Translations under genes and position numbers: made by a program
In this document: positions 36,041-45,347 of the stretch, piece after piece
Numbering within the stretch: the stretch's first letter is position 1
Layout of the letters: the number at the start of each line of letters is the position of its first letter
Notes under the pieces: generated by a model
The model's input: the letters and a program-made list of their open reading frames with translations, nothing else
Database searches by the model: none
Told to the model about the DNA's origin: nothing
Assembly: GCA_015657635.1 (NCBI GenBank)
Contig: JACDQM010000104.1
Location: 1 to 49,160 of the forward strand
Source of the DNA: Roseateles sp.
GTDB taxonomy: Bacteria; Pseudomonadota; Gammaproteobacteria; Burkholderiales; Burkholderiaceae_C
Direction of reading: 5' to 3'
Length of the DNA stretch: 49,160 nucleotides

Positions 36041-36801
36041 GTCCGGATTTGAGTTGCGCGTAGGCGGCATCCAGCCTGTCGGCTGCCAAGTCCGGCCCGG
36101 CCTTGACGCCCAGCTCGATATGCCGGCCCCACTGCGGGTGGTCCACGCTGGGCAGGCTGAAAACCTTGACGCCGGCATGCTCGGCCTCGATCCGTTCCAT
36201 CAGGGCGTCAGCGTGGCTTCCATGGCACCGGCGACGATCATCGACAACTCGCGCCCCGGCTGGCGCGGTGCAGGTCGCGGTGGCGCTCGTCCAGCACCCA
36301 CTCCATCATCGGATGAGCCATGACCGGGAAGCCGGGCACGAAGTAGACCGTGCCGACGTAGAAGCCGGGGATCTTGTTATAGGGATTGGGGATCAGCGCC
36401 GCGCCCGCGGGGAAGACGCCCATCTCGAAGCGCCGCAACGTATCCGGATGATCGGCGTCCGGCACTTCGCCGCGCTCCGCAGCCATCTGCTGCACACGCT
36501 GCCAGATCAGCTCGCGCGCCTCAGGGTGCAGCGCGAGCTCCCGCCCCAGCGCCGCAGCGGCCGCCTGCCGGGTGTGATCGTCCGGCGTGGCGCCGATGCC
36601 TCCGCAGCTGACGACCAGATCGCCGCTTGCAAAGGCGCGCCGCAAGGCCGCGGTGAGCCGCTCGCGGTCGTCGCCCACATACTCAGCCCAGGACAGACTC
36701 ATGCCACGGGCCGACAGGATCTCGATGAAGCGGCTCAGGTGCTTGTCCTGGCGCTTGCCGGAAAGGATTTCGTCGCCGACGACGATCAGGCCGATATTCA
36801 T
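35997..36801 (-). pseudogene. CinA N-domain/MoaB-like molybdopterin-binding family gene with two frameshifts
   Basis: The first 187 residues (MNIGLIVVGDEILSGKRQDKHLSRF, CGGIGATPDDHTRQAAAAAL, YFVPGFPVMAHPMMEWVLDERH) are a competence/damage-inducible protein A-type, MogA/MoaB-fold domain. That frame stops at 36238. The chain resumes in another frame as ELSMIVAGAMEATLTP and in a third as MERIEAEHAGVKVFSLPSVDHPQWG, ending at 35997. Joined, they make about 268 residues, the expected length. One base is missing near 36252 and one near 36204, both in G/C runs. The start overlaps the EI24-like stop by 4 bases. This is either a pseudogene or two consensus errors. Confidence 0.85.
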
Positions 36802-37674
36802 GGCAACAAGGGGGGCTGAAGGTTGGGAACGGGCAGCGCCTCGCCCGACGCAGCCGGCAGCGGCTGCTGCTGGGCCCGCAGATCGGCCAGCGCCGCCAGA
36901 CAGTAATGGGTGAACCAGAGACTGGAAAAGGCAAACACCAGCGTGTAGAGCCAGATCGTCAGCAGCACCAGCAAGGGGGCCAGCACCACGGCCATCATGC
37001 TGAAGGCCCAGATCAGCGAGGGCGCCGCGCCCAGGTAGCCGGTGATGACGCCCATGGTCAGCAGTGGCAGCCGATGCTTGCGCATCACGCTGTCGCGCTC
37101 CTCGGCACTGGCGTGCTCAGCCAAGGCATCAAATGAAAAGACCTTGTAGGTGAGCCAGCCCCAGATCAGCGGCGGCAGCACCAGCACCAGCGGCGGCACC
37201 AGCCACAGCGGCATGCTCAGCACCACCAACGCCAGCGCGATGATCGACAGCAGCAGCGACCAGGCGAAGCTCTGCCACCAACCGGCGCCGCGCTTGCGCT
37301 CCAGTTGCATGAAGCGGCGCTCACCCACCAGCGCCACAATGGCCGGCGTCATCATCGTGGCCACCAGCAGCAGGCTCAGCATCAGCACCACCGGCACCGC
37401 CAGCGCGATCACCACCAACGGCGCCATCACCGAGCGAAAGCCCTCGGCGCCCATGCTGTCGAGCCAGCGCAGCAGACTGCCGACCAGCAGCCAGGATTCC
37501 AGCGTGGCGCGCACCGCGGCGACCGCCGATTCCCAGAAAAGTAGGCCAGGCCCAGCCGCTCAAGCCAGCCGCGATCAGCAGCGGCAACAGCGACAGCGCG
37601 ATGACGCGTGGATGCAGGCAATAGGCCGCAGCGCGCCAGAAGGCATCGCCCAGCCGTCCCATCGAGTCGACCAT
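36798..37674 (-). pseudogene. EI24-domain (DUF540-type) membrane protein with one frameshift
   Basis: The N-terminal piece from 37674 (MVDSMGRLGDAFWRAAAYCLHPRVIALSLLPLLIAAGLSGWAWPTF) and the C-terminal piece ending at 36798 (WESAVAAVRATLESWLLVGSLL and onward to LQPPLLP) are two halves of one EI24/CysZ-like inner-membrane protein of about 292 residues. The frames join at about 37535-37540, where the minus strand reads CTACTTTTCTGGG. One extra base (or two missing) next to the TTTT run breaks the gene. The ribosome site AAGGAAA precedes the ATG at 37674. It forms an operon with the CinA-like gene. Confidence 0.82.
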
Positions 37675-37770
37675 GATTTCCTTTGTCGCCTCAGCTCAGG
37701 CGCTGAAGCCGCAAGCATAGCGGCAGCTTGGGCCGCAGCCGCGCCATGCGGCGGGCAGCGGCCTTGGCGA

Positions 37771-38586
37771 TCAGTCGTCGTCGCCGCTCAGGATGCCGCC
37801 CAGGATGCCGGCACCGGCCACGCCGGCCAGCAGCGAGCCCTGCTCGCGGCCGCCACCGCCGGTCTGCGGTGCGGCGGCGAAGACGCGCGAGGCCAGGCGC
37901 GAGAACGGCAGGCTCTGCAGCCACAGCTCGCCCGGGCCGCTCAGCTTGGCCAGGAACAAGCCTTCGCCGCCGAACAGTGCAGTCTTGATCTTGCCGACGT
38001 ACTGGATCTCGAAGTTCACGCTGGGCGTGTAGGCCACCACGCAGCCGGTGTCCACCAGCAGGGTCTGGCCCGGCTGCAGCGTGCGGCGCACCACGGTGCC
38101 ACCTGCGTGGACAAAGGCCAGTCCGTCGCCTTCGAGCTTCTGCATGATGAAGCCCTCGCCGCCGAAGAAGCCGGTCGAGAGCTTTTGCTGCAGAGCGATA
38201 CCCAGCGAAACGCCACGCGCCGCGCACAGGAAGGCGTCTTTCTGGCAGATCAAGGTGCCGCCGAGCTGCTTCAGATCCATCGGCAGGATCTTGCCCGGAT
38301 ACGGTGCGGCAAAGGCCACGCGCTGCTTGGCGCTGGCATTGTTGGTGTAGATGGTCGTGAACAGCGACTCGCCGGTGACCAGGCGCTTGCCCGCGCCCAG
38401 CAGCTTGCCGAAAAAGCCACCCTGCTGCTTGGCACCATCACCGAACACCGTATCCATCTGGATACCGGCATCCATGAACATCATGCTGCCGGCCTCGCCG
38501 ATGGCGGCCTCGCCCGGGTCGAGCTCGACCTCGACGAACTGCATCTCGGCGCCCTTGACTTCGAAGTCCACCACATCCATTGCCAT
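37771..38586 (-). CDS. AIM24/TIGR00266 family protein
   Basis: 271 residues of the TIGR00266/AIM24 family, a beta-helix type cytoplasmic protein with no settled function. Family patterns are MQFVEVELDPGEAAIGEAGSMMFMDAGIQMDT, GFFGGEGFIMQKLEGDGLAFVHAGGTVV and LLVDTGCVVAYTPSVNFEIQYVG. The C-terminal 30 residues are glycine-rich and may interact with membranes. The ATG at 38586 has AAGGAG at a good distance; a GTG one codon upstream and an ATG two codons downstream are alternatives. It is divergent from the IclR gene across about 95 bases. Confidence 0.88.
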   Translation of the reverse strand: MAMDVVDFEVKGAEMQFVEVELDPGEAAIGEAGSMMFMDAGIQMDTVFGDGAKQQGGFFGKLLGAGKRLVTGESLFTTIYTNNASAKQRVAFAAPYPGKILPMDLKQLGGTLICQKDAFLCAARGVSLGIALQQKLSTGFFGGEGFIMQKLEGDGLAFVHAGGTVVRRTLQPGQTLLVDTGCVVAYTPSVNFEIQYVGKIKTALFGGEGLFLAKLSGPGELWLQSLPFSRLASRVFAAAPQTGGGGREQGSLLAGVAGAGILGGILSGDDD

Positions 38587-38680
38587 CACGATCTCCTTGC
38601 AAGCGGGAATTCAAACGGGCGCGATCGTACCCAAGTTTGAAGACGCCGGCTCCGGACAGGCCCTGCCTATACTGCTGCGC

Positions 38681-39493
38681 ATGAGCGCCGACAGCACCTC
38701 CGAGACCGCGCACGCCCAGACAGCACTCAAGCCGGGCGATGGCTATGTCCAATCCTTCGCGCGCGGCCTGTCGGTGATCCGGGCCTTCAGTGCCGAGGCG
38801 CCGCGGCAGACGCTGACCGAAGTCGCCAAGCGCTGCGGCCTGACACGCGCCGGTGCCCGCCGAATCCTGCTGACGCTGGAAACCCTGGGCTATGTGAAGA
38901 GCGAAGGTCGCCTGTTCTCGCTAGCGCCCAAGATCCTTGACCTCGGCTTCGCCTATCTCTCGTCGCAGCCGCTGTGGCAGTTTGCCGAGCCGGTGATGCA
39001 GAACCTGGTTGCCGACCTGAAGGAATCCTGCTCGGCGGCAGTGCTCGAAGGCAGCGACATCGTCTACGTGCTGCGCGTGCCGGCGCGCAAGATCATGAGC
39101 ATCAATCTGGGCCTGGGCAGCCGGCTGCCGGCCTGGTGCACATCGATGGGCCGCGTGCTGCTGGCCGGGCTGTCGGATGCCGAGCTGCAGGCCTATCTGA
39201 ATGCGGTCGAGCTTCGCCCGCTGACGGCGCGCACCGTTGCCAGCAAGGACGACCTGCGCCAGCGCATACAGACGGCCCGCACTCAGGGCTGGTGCCTGAT
39301 CAACCAGGAACTGGAAGAAGGCCTGGTCTCGCTGGCCGCGCCGATCCGCGACCGAAACGGCCAGGTGCTGGCCGCACTCAACGTCAGCGGCCAGTTCAAC
39401 CGCACGCCGCCGGACGCGATGGTGGCGCATTGCCTGCCGCGCTTGCTGGAAGCGGCGGCGCAGATTTCCAGGTTGTTGCAGTTGAAGAGTTGA
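38681..39493 (+). CDS. IclR-family transcriptional regulator (PcaR/PobR-like)
   Basis: 270 residues. An N-terminal winged helix-turn-helix (about 22-85; YVQSFARGLSVIRAFSAEAPRQTLTEVAKRCGLTRAGARRILLTLETLGYV) is followed by an effector domain (about 95-265; DLKESCSAAVLEGSDIVYVLRV). This layout matches the PcaR/PobR group that controls aromatic acid catabolism. No aromatic pathway gene lies next to it except maiA further away, so its targets are unknown. The start at 38681 places MSADST ahead of the helix-turn-helix. It converges with phaB across a hairpin-rich spacer. Confidence 0.92.
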   Translation: MSADSTSETAHAQTALKPGDGYVQSFARGLSVIRAFSAEAPRQTLTEVAKRCGLTRAGARRILLTLETLGYVKSEGRLFSLAPKILDLGFAYLSSQPLWQFAEPVMQNLVADLKESCSAAVLEGSDIVYVLRVPARKIMSINLGLGSRLPAWCTSMGRVLLAGLSDAELQAYLNAVELRPLTARTVASKDDLRQRIQTARTQGWCLINQELEEGLVSLAAPIRDRNGQVLAALNVSGQFNRTPPDAMVAHCLPRLLEAAAQISRLLQLKS

Positions 39494-39529
39494 GGAGCGG
39501 ACCGCCTCGGTCGCGCCTCTACCCGGCCA

Positions 39530-39683
39530 GCCCACGCAGGACGTGGGCAGTCGTTTGATCGGCGTCGGACGGTCCTCAGGACCGTCCTCTGTCCGATCCC
39601 GCCCCAGCCAGTCGGCTCGCAGGCCGACTGGCGTGAGCGCGGCACGAAACAGCCCGCAGGGGCTGTTTCGTATCCGCGCTCAC
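39530..39683. repeat. Cluster of four consecutive hairpins between the IclR gene and phaB
   Basis: Four inverted repeats stand in a row: a 7-bp stem at 39530-39548; an 8- to 10-bp stem at 39567-39587 (GGACGGTC/GACCGTCC); a perfect 10-bp stem at 39607-39632 (GCCAGTCGGC/GCCGACTGGC); and a long hairpin at 39633-39683. The last has a 12-bp inner stem ACGAAACAGCCC/GGGCTGTTTCGT and a 10-bp outer stem GTGAGCGCGG/CCGCGCTCAC. It includes the phaB stop codon. It lies between convergent genes, so termination or mRNA protection is likely. Its number of structures is more than usual. Confidence 0.8.
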
Positions 39684-40417
39684 CCCATGTGCAGTCCGCC
39701 GTTGCAGCTGAAGTCGGCGCCGGTGGTGAAACCGGAATCCTCGCCCGCCAGCCAGGCCACGATCGCCGCGATTTCCTCGGGCTTGCCCAGGCGCTTGACC
39801 GGGATGGTGGCGATGATCTTCTCCAGCACGTCCTCGCGCACGGCCTTGACCATATCGGTGGCGATATAGCCCGGGCTCACGGTGTTGACCGTCACGCCCT
39901 TGGCCGCCAGTTCCTGCGCCAGCGCCATCGTGAAGCCGTGCATGCCGGCCTTGGCTGCGGAGTAGTTGGTCTGCCCCGCCTGGCCCTTCTCGCCGTTGAC
40001 CGAGGAGATCTGGATGATGCGGCCCCAGCCCTTTTCCACCATGCCCGGCGCCACCTGCTTGGTGACGTTGAACATGCTGTTCAGGTTGGTGTCGATCACT
40101 GCGCGCCAATCGTCCGGCGTCATCTTCAGGAACATGCGGTCGCGCGTGATGCCGGCGTTGTTGACCAGCACGTCGATGGGCCCATGTTCGGCAACGGCTT
40201 TCTGGAAAGCCGCCACGGTGGACTCCCAATCCGCCACATTGCCGACCGAGGCATGGAAGGTATAGCCCAGTGCGGCCTGCTCGCTCAACCACTTGTCGTA
40301 GTCGCGACTCGGGCCGCAGCCTGCGATGACTTTGAAGCCCTCCTTGTGCAGACGTTGGCAGATCGAGGTGCCGATGCCACCCATGCCGCCGGTCACATAT
40401 GCGATTTTCTTGCTCAT
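39680..40417 (-). CDS. phaB: Acetoacetyl-CoA reductase PhaB (PhbB)
   Basis: NADPH-dependent short-chain dehydrogenase that makes (R)-3-hydroxybutyryl-CoA for polyhydroxybutyrate. It has 245 residues. The cofactor loop TGGMGGIG is at 9-16, the NNAG motif at 86-89, and the catalytic set is Ser138 or Ser139, Tyr152 and Lys156 (YSAAK). The C-terminus CNGGLHMG is typical of PhaB. The stop lies inside the long terminal hairpin. It is the last gene of the phaC-phaA-phaB operon, 158 bases after phaA. Confidence 0.96.
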   Translation of the reverse strand: MSKKIAYVTGGMGGIGTSICQRLHKEGFKVIAGCGPSRDYDKWLSEQAALGYTFHASVGNVADWESTVAAFQKAVAEHGPIDVLVNNAGITRDRMFLKMTPDDWRAVIDTNLNSMFNVTKQVAPGMVEKGWGRIIQISSVNGEKGQAGQTNYSAAKAGMHGFTMALAQELAAKGVTVNTVSPGYIATDMVKAVREDVLEKIIATIPVKRLGKPEEIAAIVAWLAGEDSGFTTGADFSCNGGLHMG

Positions 40418-40575
40418 AGCTTGTCTCTCCTGCGCCTCCAGGGCTCACTGCTTGTGCCTCGCCAGCGCCGCGTCATGCGCCGTGATTCGAGGCCCTCTGT
40501 CTCAACGAAGACGCGTCCCCAGCCTCCCGCATGCCCGACACAGGGTCAAGCGGGTTGCACCTGACAGGGTTTCCT

Positions 40576-41754
40576 TTAGCGCTCCACCGTCAGCGCCACG
40601 CCCATGCCGCCGCCGATGCACAGCGAGGCAATGCCGCGCTTGGCATCGCGGCGCTGCATCTCGTGCAACAAGGTGACGAGGATGCGGGCGCCTGAGGCGC
40701 CGATCGGATGGCCCAGCGCGATCGCGCCGCCGTTGACGTTGACCTTGCTGGTGTCCCAGCCCATTTCGGCATGCACCGCGCAGGCCTGCGCCGCAAAGGC
40801 TTCGTTGATCTCCAGCAGATCCAGGTCCTGCGGCTTCCAGCCAGCACGCTCCAGCGCCTTCTTGGCGGCTGGCACTGGGCCCATGCCCATATAGGCCGGA
40901 TCCAGGCCCGCGCTGGCATAGGAGGCGATGCGCGCCAGCGGCGTCAGGCCCAGCGCGGCCGCCTTCTTGGCGCTCATCACCAGCAGCGCCGCGGCACCGT
41001 CATTCAGGCCCGAGGCATTGCCGGCGGTGACGCTGCCGGCCTTGTCGAAGGCCGGACGCAGACCAGCCAGCGCTTCGGCATTGGTCTTGCGATTGATGTA
41101 CTCGTCGGCATCGACCACCAGCGCATCGCCCTTCTTCTGCGGAATCAGCACCGGCACGATCTCGTCCCTGAAGCTGCCTGCATCCTGCGCCGCTGCCGCC
41201 TTGAGCTGCGAAGCCAGCGCCAGCGCGTCCTGCGTCTCGCGGCTGATGCCGTACTTCTTGGCCACGTTCTCGGCCGTGATGCCCATGTGGTACTGGTTGT
41301 AGACGTCCCACAGGCCGTCGACGATCATGGTGTCGACCAGCTTCCAGTCGCCCATGCGCTGACCATCGCGCGAGCCCGGCAGCACATGGGGCGACAGGCT
41401 CATGCTCTCCTGGCCGCCGGCGATCACGATCTCGCTGTCGCCATCGCGGATGGCTTGCGCGGCCAGCATCACCGCCTTCAGGCCGGAGCCGCAGACCTTG
41501 TTGATGGTCATCGCCGGCACATGGTCCGGCAAGCCGGACTTGATCACCGTCTGGCGTGCCGGGTTCTGGCCGCAGCCCGCCTGCAGCACCTGGCCGAGGA
41601 TCACCTCGCCCACCTGCGCGCCGTCCAGCCCGCTGCGGCGCAGCAGATCCTTGACGACGGTGGCGCCCAGCTCGGTGGCCGGGGTCTTGGCCAGCGCGCC
41701 GCCGAACTTGCCGATGGCAGTGCGGGCGGCGGCAACGATCACGATATCGCTCAT
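40576..41754 (-). CDS. phaA: Acetyl-CoA acetyltransferase PhaA (beta-ketothiolase)
   Basis: Condenses two acetyl-CoA to acetoacetyl-CoA. It has 392 residues. The nucleophile Cys88 is in [12 protein letters not shown]. The second histidine motif [16 protein letters not shown] and the C-terminal Cys379 in [12 protein letters not shown] complete the active site. It supplies PhaB and could also serve in ketone and fatty acid breakdown. It is separated from phaC by 43 bases. Confidence 0.97.
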   Translation of the reverse strand: MSDIVIVAAARTAIGKFGGALAKTPATELGATVVKDLLRRSGLDGAQVGEVILGQVLQAGCGQNPARQTVIKSGLPDHVPAMTINKVCGSGLKAVMLAAQAIRDGDSEIVIAGGQESMSLSPHVLPGSRDGQRMGDWKLVDTMIVDGLWDVYNQYHMGITAENVAKKYGISRETQDALALASQLKAAAAQDAGSFRDEIVPVLIPQKKGDALVVDADEYINRKTNAEALAGLRPAFDKAGSVTAGNASGLNDGAAALLVMSAKKAAALGLTPLARIASYASAGLDPAYMGMGPVPAAKKALERAGWKPQDLDLLEINEAFAAQACAVHAEMGWDTSKVNVNGGAIALGHPIGASGARILVTLLHEMQRRDAKRGIASLCIGGGMGVALTVER

Positions 41755-41797
41755 CTCGGTCTCCTTGGTTTCGTCGGACTGGCCGGAGGCTCCGGCC

Positions 41798-43504
41798 TCA
41801 GGCCTTCTGCTTCACATAGCGACCCGGTGCGGGCTCGATCGCCTTGTACTTGCGGCTGCCCGGCGTCTTCGGCGCGGGCTTCTGGCTGCCGGCATGGCTG
41901 GCCAGCCAGGCGGACCAATCGGTCCACCAACTGCCCGGATGCTCGGTCGCTGCGTCAAACCACGCCTGATGCTCGGCCGGCAGGGCCGTGCCCTTGCCGA
42001 TCCAGTGGCTGCGCTTGCCCTTGGCCGGCGGGTTGATCACGCCGGCGATGTGGCCCGAAGCGCCCAGCACGAAACGCTTCTTGCCCTTGAACACCTGGGT
42101 CGAGCGGTAGGCGCTGTCCCAGGGCACGATGTGGTCCTCACGCGAGCCGTAGATGTAGACCGGCGCCTCGATCTTGCCGAGGTCCAGCGCCTCGCCGCAG
42201 ACCGTCAGCTTGCCCGGCAGCTTCAGTTCGTTTTGCAGATAGGTGTGGCGCAGGTACCAGCAGTACATCGGCCCGGCCATATTGGTCGCGTCGCCGTTCC
42301 AGTACAGCAGGTCGAAAGCCGGCGGGGCCTCGCCCTTCAGGTAGTTGCCCACCACATAGTTCCACACCAGATCGTTCGGGCGCAGGAAGCTGAACGTGGT
42401 GGCCAGTTCCTTGCCCTTCAGCAGGCCCGGCCCCTTGGGGCTTTGCTCGCCAATGGTCATTTCGCGCAGCCGGACCGAGCCCTCGTCGACGAACAGGTCC
42501 AACACGCCGTTGCTGCTGAAGTCGATCAAGGTCGTCAGCAAGGTGACGCTGGCGGCCGGCTGCTCACCCCGCGCGGCCAGCACGCCCAGCGCGGTGGCCA
42601 GGATGGTGCCGCCAACGCAGAAGCCCAAGGTGTCGATGGTCTCGGTGCCGCCGATCTCCTGCACCACCGAGATCGCCTTGATGGCGGCCTGCTCGATGTA
42701 GTCATCCCAGGTCCAGGCCGCGCAGCTCTCGTCGGGATTGCGCCAGCTGACCACGAACACACGGTGGCCCTGGCTCACCGCATAGCGGATCAGCGAGTTG
42801 TCGGGCTGCAGATCCAGGATGTAGTACTTGTTGATGCAGGGCGGCACCATCAGCAAGGGCCGCTCGAACACCTTGGCCGTCAGCGGCTTGTATTCGATCA
42901 GCTGGAAGAACTCGTTTTCGAACACGATGCTGCCTTCGGTGGTGGCCACATTGCGGCCGACTTCGAAGGCACTTTCATCGGTCTGCGAGACATGGCCGCG
43001 CTGAATGTCGGCCCACAGCTGCTGCACGCCCTTGGCCAGGCTTTCGCCCTGGGTGTCCAGCGCCAGCTTCAGCGCCTCGGGATTCAGCGCCAGGTAGTTG
43101 CTCGGCGAAGCGGCATCGACCCACTGCTGCACCGCGAAGCGGATGCGCGAGCGCGTCTTCTCATCGCCCTCGACCTGCTCGGCCATCTGCTGCAGCGTGC
43201 GCGCATTGAGCAGGTAGAGCTGGGTCAGGAAGCTGCTGGCCGGGTTCTCGCCCCAGGCCGGAGACGCAAAGCGCTTGTCGGCCACCTTCGGCGCTGCCGG
43301 GGCCGCCTGCACCGACGTGTTCCACAGCTCTGAAGCCTTTTTCAGGTACTCGGCCTGCAGGGAAGCAAGGGACTCGACCGGGATCTGCAGACCCGCGACC
43401 GATTTCCACATCTCGCCCATCTGGGCGGCCATCTCGGCCACGCCGGCCATGCCATCAGGGCCAGCACCGGGGGCGTTTGCAGAGGAATTGCGCTGCTTTT
43501 TCAT
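41798..43504 (-). CDS. phaC: Class I polyhydroxyalkanoate synthase PhaC
   Basis: Polymerises (R)-3-hydroxyacyl-CoA to polyhydroxyalkanoate granules. It has 568 residues. The lipase-box-like GFCVGG carries Cys296; Asp457 (REDHIVPW) and His485 (ASGHIAG) complete the triad. The spacings of 161 and 28 residues equal those in Cupriavidus PhaC (319, 480, 508). The start is ATG at 43504 with AGGAAA upstream; further in-frame codons to 43639 are unlikely. It heads the phaC-phaA-phaB operon. No phasin or phaR gene is in the window. Confidence 0.97.
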   Translation of the reverse strand: MKKQRNSSANAPGAGPDGMAGVAEMAAQMGEMWKSVAGLQIPVESLASLQAEYLKKASELWNTSVQAAPAAPKVADKRFASPAWGENPASSFLTQLYLLNARTLQQMAEQVEGDEKTRSRIRFAVQQWVDAASPSNYLALNPEALKLALDTQGESLAKGVQQLWADIQRGHVSQTDESAFEVGRNVATTEGSIVFENEFFQLIEYKPLTAKVFERPLLMVPPCINKYYILDLQPDNSLIRYAVSQGHRVFVVSWRNPDESCAAWTWDDYIEQAAIKAISVVQEIGGTETIDTLGFCVGGTILATALGVLAARGEQPAASVTLLTTLIDFSSNGVLDLFVDEGSVRLREMTIGEQSPKGPGLLKGKELATTFSFLRPNDLVWNYVVGNYLKGEAPPAFDLLYWNGDATNMAGPMYCWYLRHTYLQNELKLPGKLTVCGEALDLGKIEAPVYIYGSREDHIVPWDSAYRSTQVFKGKKRFVLGASGHIAGVINPPAKGKRSHWIGKGTALPAEHQAWFDAATEHPGSWWTDWSAWLASHAGSQKPAPKTPGSRKYKAIEPAPGRYVKQKA

Positions 43505-43596
43505 GGGTTTCCTGTCGGGCATGGGCCGGCTCTGTGACGATGAGCCAGTCCTCCAATCATGCAGGCAAAAAGCTTGCCATGAGCCCTGTGCTCGAT

Positions 43597-43613
43597 GTTG
43601 TACGCTCGACAAC
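43597..43613. promoter_or_regulatory. Inverted repeat upstream of phaC
   Basis: GTTGT (43597-43601) and ACAAC (43609-43613) with seven bases between lie in the 133-base region separating phaC from the divergent small membrane-protein gene. It may be an operator or part of a promoter. It does not match any site I know well. Confidence 0.3.
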
Positions 43614-43637
43614 TTACCTTCTGATGACAAGCACCGC

Positions 43638-43943
43638 ATGTACCTGGTCGCGATCGCCTGGCTTTACGTGGCATTGATGATGGCGCTGGCTGAAGCCACC
43701 AGCACCCAAGGCTCGGTGCTCGGCGCGATATTCACCTTCTTGCTGTACGGCGCGCTGCCGATTTCCATCGTCATGTATGTGATGGCCACGCCGGCTCGGC
43801 GCGAGGCACGCCGGCGCGCCGAGGCCGCGCAGGCACAAGCGGCATCCGCCGATGCGGCCGCCGCGCCGGCGACTTCAGCGCAGCCGGATGGCGGCGACCA
43901 TGCGGCCGCTGGGGGGCTCGCGGCGGAACGAAAAGAACCGTGA
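43638..43943 (+). CDS. Small hypothetical membrane protein
   Basis: 101 residues. Two hydrophobic helices at about 3-20 and 27-49 (LGAIFTFLLYGALPISIVMYVM) are followed by a basic stretch (ARREARRRAE) and an Ala/Asp/Gln-rich disordered tail. The start ATG at 43638 gives this layout; the frame is open upstream only as a shadow of phaC. I do not recognise a named family. The last 69 bases overlap the 3' end of the convergent pgeF. It is divergent from phaC. Confidence 0.65.
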   Translation: MYLVAIAWLYVALMMALAEATSTQGSVLGAIFTFLLYGALPISIVMYVMATPARREARRRAEAAQAQAASADAAAAPATSAQPDGGDHAAAGGLAAERKEP

Positions 43944-44663
43944 AGCGTCACTGACGGTGCACCACTGGCCGCCGCTGATGGCCGACAGGCCCAGCACACG
44001 CAGCCGCCGCCGGGCCAGCTCGGCCAGATTGGCGCGCCAGCGCGGCTCGCCCTGCGCATTGGCGCGGTAGACGAACAGCTGCGGGTCAGGTCTTGCTGGA
44101 TCGGCGCCGAAGGCCCGCAGCACCTCCTCACCCACCTCGAAAGCCTCGGGACCGATGCAGGCGCCCAGCCAGGCCTGAATCTCGGCCGGTGCGCAGGCGC
44201 CCTCCTTGCACAGCGCTTCGACCGTGCGCTCCAGCACGCCCGCTGCCAGGCCGCGCCAGCCCGCATGCGCGCCGCCCACGGCGCGCGGCGCGGCAAACAG
44301 AACCGGCAGGCAGTCGGCCACCATGATGGCCACCGCCACATCGCGGTGGCGACTGACCGCCGCGTCAGCCGGTGGCGTGATGGCGTCGGGCAACCCCATC
44401 TCAGGGCTGAGCCGCAGCACCTCGACGCCATGCACCTGGTGCAGGAACACGGCGGGCGCTCCGATCGCCTCGCACACCCGGGCGCGGTTGTGCGCCACGG
44501 CCTGCGGATCGTCCTGCACCGCGCGCCCGACATTCATGCTGGCCAGGCGGCCGCTGCTGATGCCGCCGGCACGCGTGGTCATGAAGGCCTGCACCTGCGG
44601 CTGATGCCACTCGGGCCTCAGCCAGTCAGGGTGTAGCGCCGGGCGCGGCAATTCACTCCGCAT
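43875..44663 (-). CDS. pgeF: Multicopper polyphenol oxidase/peptidoglycan-editing factor PgeF (YfiH)
   Basis: Protein of the YfiH/LACC1 family, 262 residues. Metal-binding residues are His78 (HQVHG), Cys118 (VADCLPVLF) and His133 (GAHAGWRG). E. coli YfiH edits cytoplasmic UDP-MurNAc-peptides, and family members also show purine nucleosidase-type activity. The start at 44663 sits inside the end of maiA (11-base overlap) and gives normal length; an upstream frame to 44720 is not needed. Confidence 0.9.
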   Translation of the reverse strand: MRSELPRPALHPDWLRPEWHQPQVQAFMTTRAGGISSGRLASMNVGRAVQDDPQAVAHNRARVCEAIGAPAVFLHQVHGVEVLRLSPEMGLPDAITPPADAAVSRHRDVAVAIMVADCLPVLFAAPRAVGGAHAGWRGLAAGVLERTVEALCKEGACAPAEIQAWLGACIGPEAFEVGEEVLRAFGADPARPDPQLFVYRANAQGEPRWRANLAELARRRLRVLGLSAISGGQWCTVSDASRFFSFRREPPSGRMVAAIRLR

Positions 44664-45288
44664 CCGGGCAGGCGCTCGGCTGGGTCTTGGCAAAGGCGTC
44701 CAGCGCCATGCAGTGCTCAAACACCGTCATCACGGTCGGCACATGGTCGAGCCGGCAGTCGAAGCGCTGTGCATTGAAGATCTGCGGCACCAGCAGGCAG
44801 TCCGCCAGGCCGGGCGTGTCGCCGTGGCAGAAGCGGCCGGCCTGGCCGTCCTTCAGGCGGCGCTCGACCGTCTCCAGCCCGGTTTCGACCCAGTGGCGGT
44901 ACCAGCGGTTCTTGTTGTCCTCGCTGATGCCCATTTCCTTGACCAGATAGCGCAGCACGCGCAGATTGTTCAGCGGATGGATCTCGCAGGCGATGTCCTG
45001 CGCCAGCGCGCGCACGCGGGCGCGCCCCAGCGCATCGGCCGGCAGCAGTGGCGGCTCGGGGTGGGTCTCGTCCAGGTATTCGACGATGGCCATCGACTGG
45101 GTCACCACCGCATCGCCGTCGCGCAGCAGCGGCACCAGGCGCGCCGCCGAGACATCGGCATAGGCCTCGTTGAATTGCTCGTTCTTCGCCAGGTGAACGG
45201 CGCGGTAGTCGTAGTCCAGGCCCTTCAGCGCCAGTGCGATGCGCACGCGATAGGAGGCTGAGGAGCGGAAGTAGTTGAAGAGTTCCAT
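44653..45288 (-). CDS. maiA: Maleylacetoacetate isomerase (zeta-class glutathione transferase)
   Basis: 211 residues. The N-terminal thioredoxin-like domain has FRSSASYRVRIALALKGL. The usual SSCS glutathione motif is SSAS here (Ala11 for Cys), a change I believe occurs in other bacterial members. The DGDAVVTQSMAIVEYLDETHP block binds glutathione, and the C-terminal helical domain is intact. It converts maleylacetoacetate to fumarylacetoacetate in tyrosine or homogentisate breakdown. No other gene of that pathway is in the window. The start at 45288 is preferred over 45321 because MELFNYFRSS is the conserved N-terminus. Confidence 0.9.
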   Translation of the reverse strand: MELFNYFRSSASYRVRIALALKGLDYDYRAVHLAKNEQFNEAYADVSAARLVPLLRDGDAVVTQSMAIVEYLDETHPEPPLLPADALGRARVRALAQDIACEIHPLNNLRVLRYLVKEMGISEDNKNRWYRHWVETGLETVERRLKDGQAGRFCHGDTPGLADCLLVPQIFNAQRFDCRLDHVPTVMTVFEHCMALDAFAKTQPSACPDAE

Positions 45289-45347
45289 GGCTTGATGATG
45301 CCACGCAGGCGGCGACGCCAAAAGCGCCTCGCCGCTACACTGAAGCC

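Noticed and set aside
41402-43333. A 643-codon plus-strand frame over phaA-phaC
   Set aside because: Antisense to phaC with its complete catalytic triad; no independent support.
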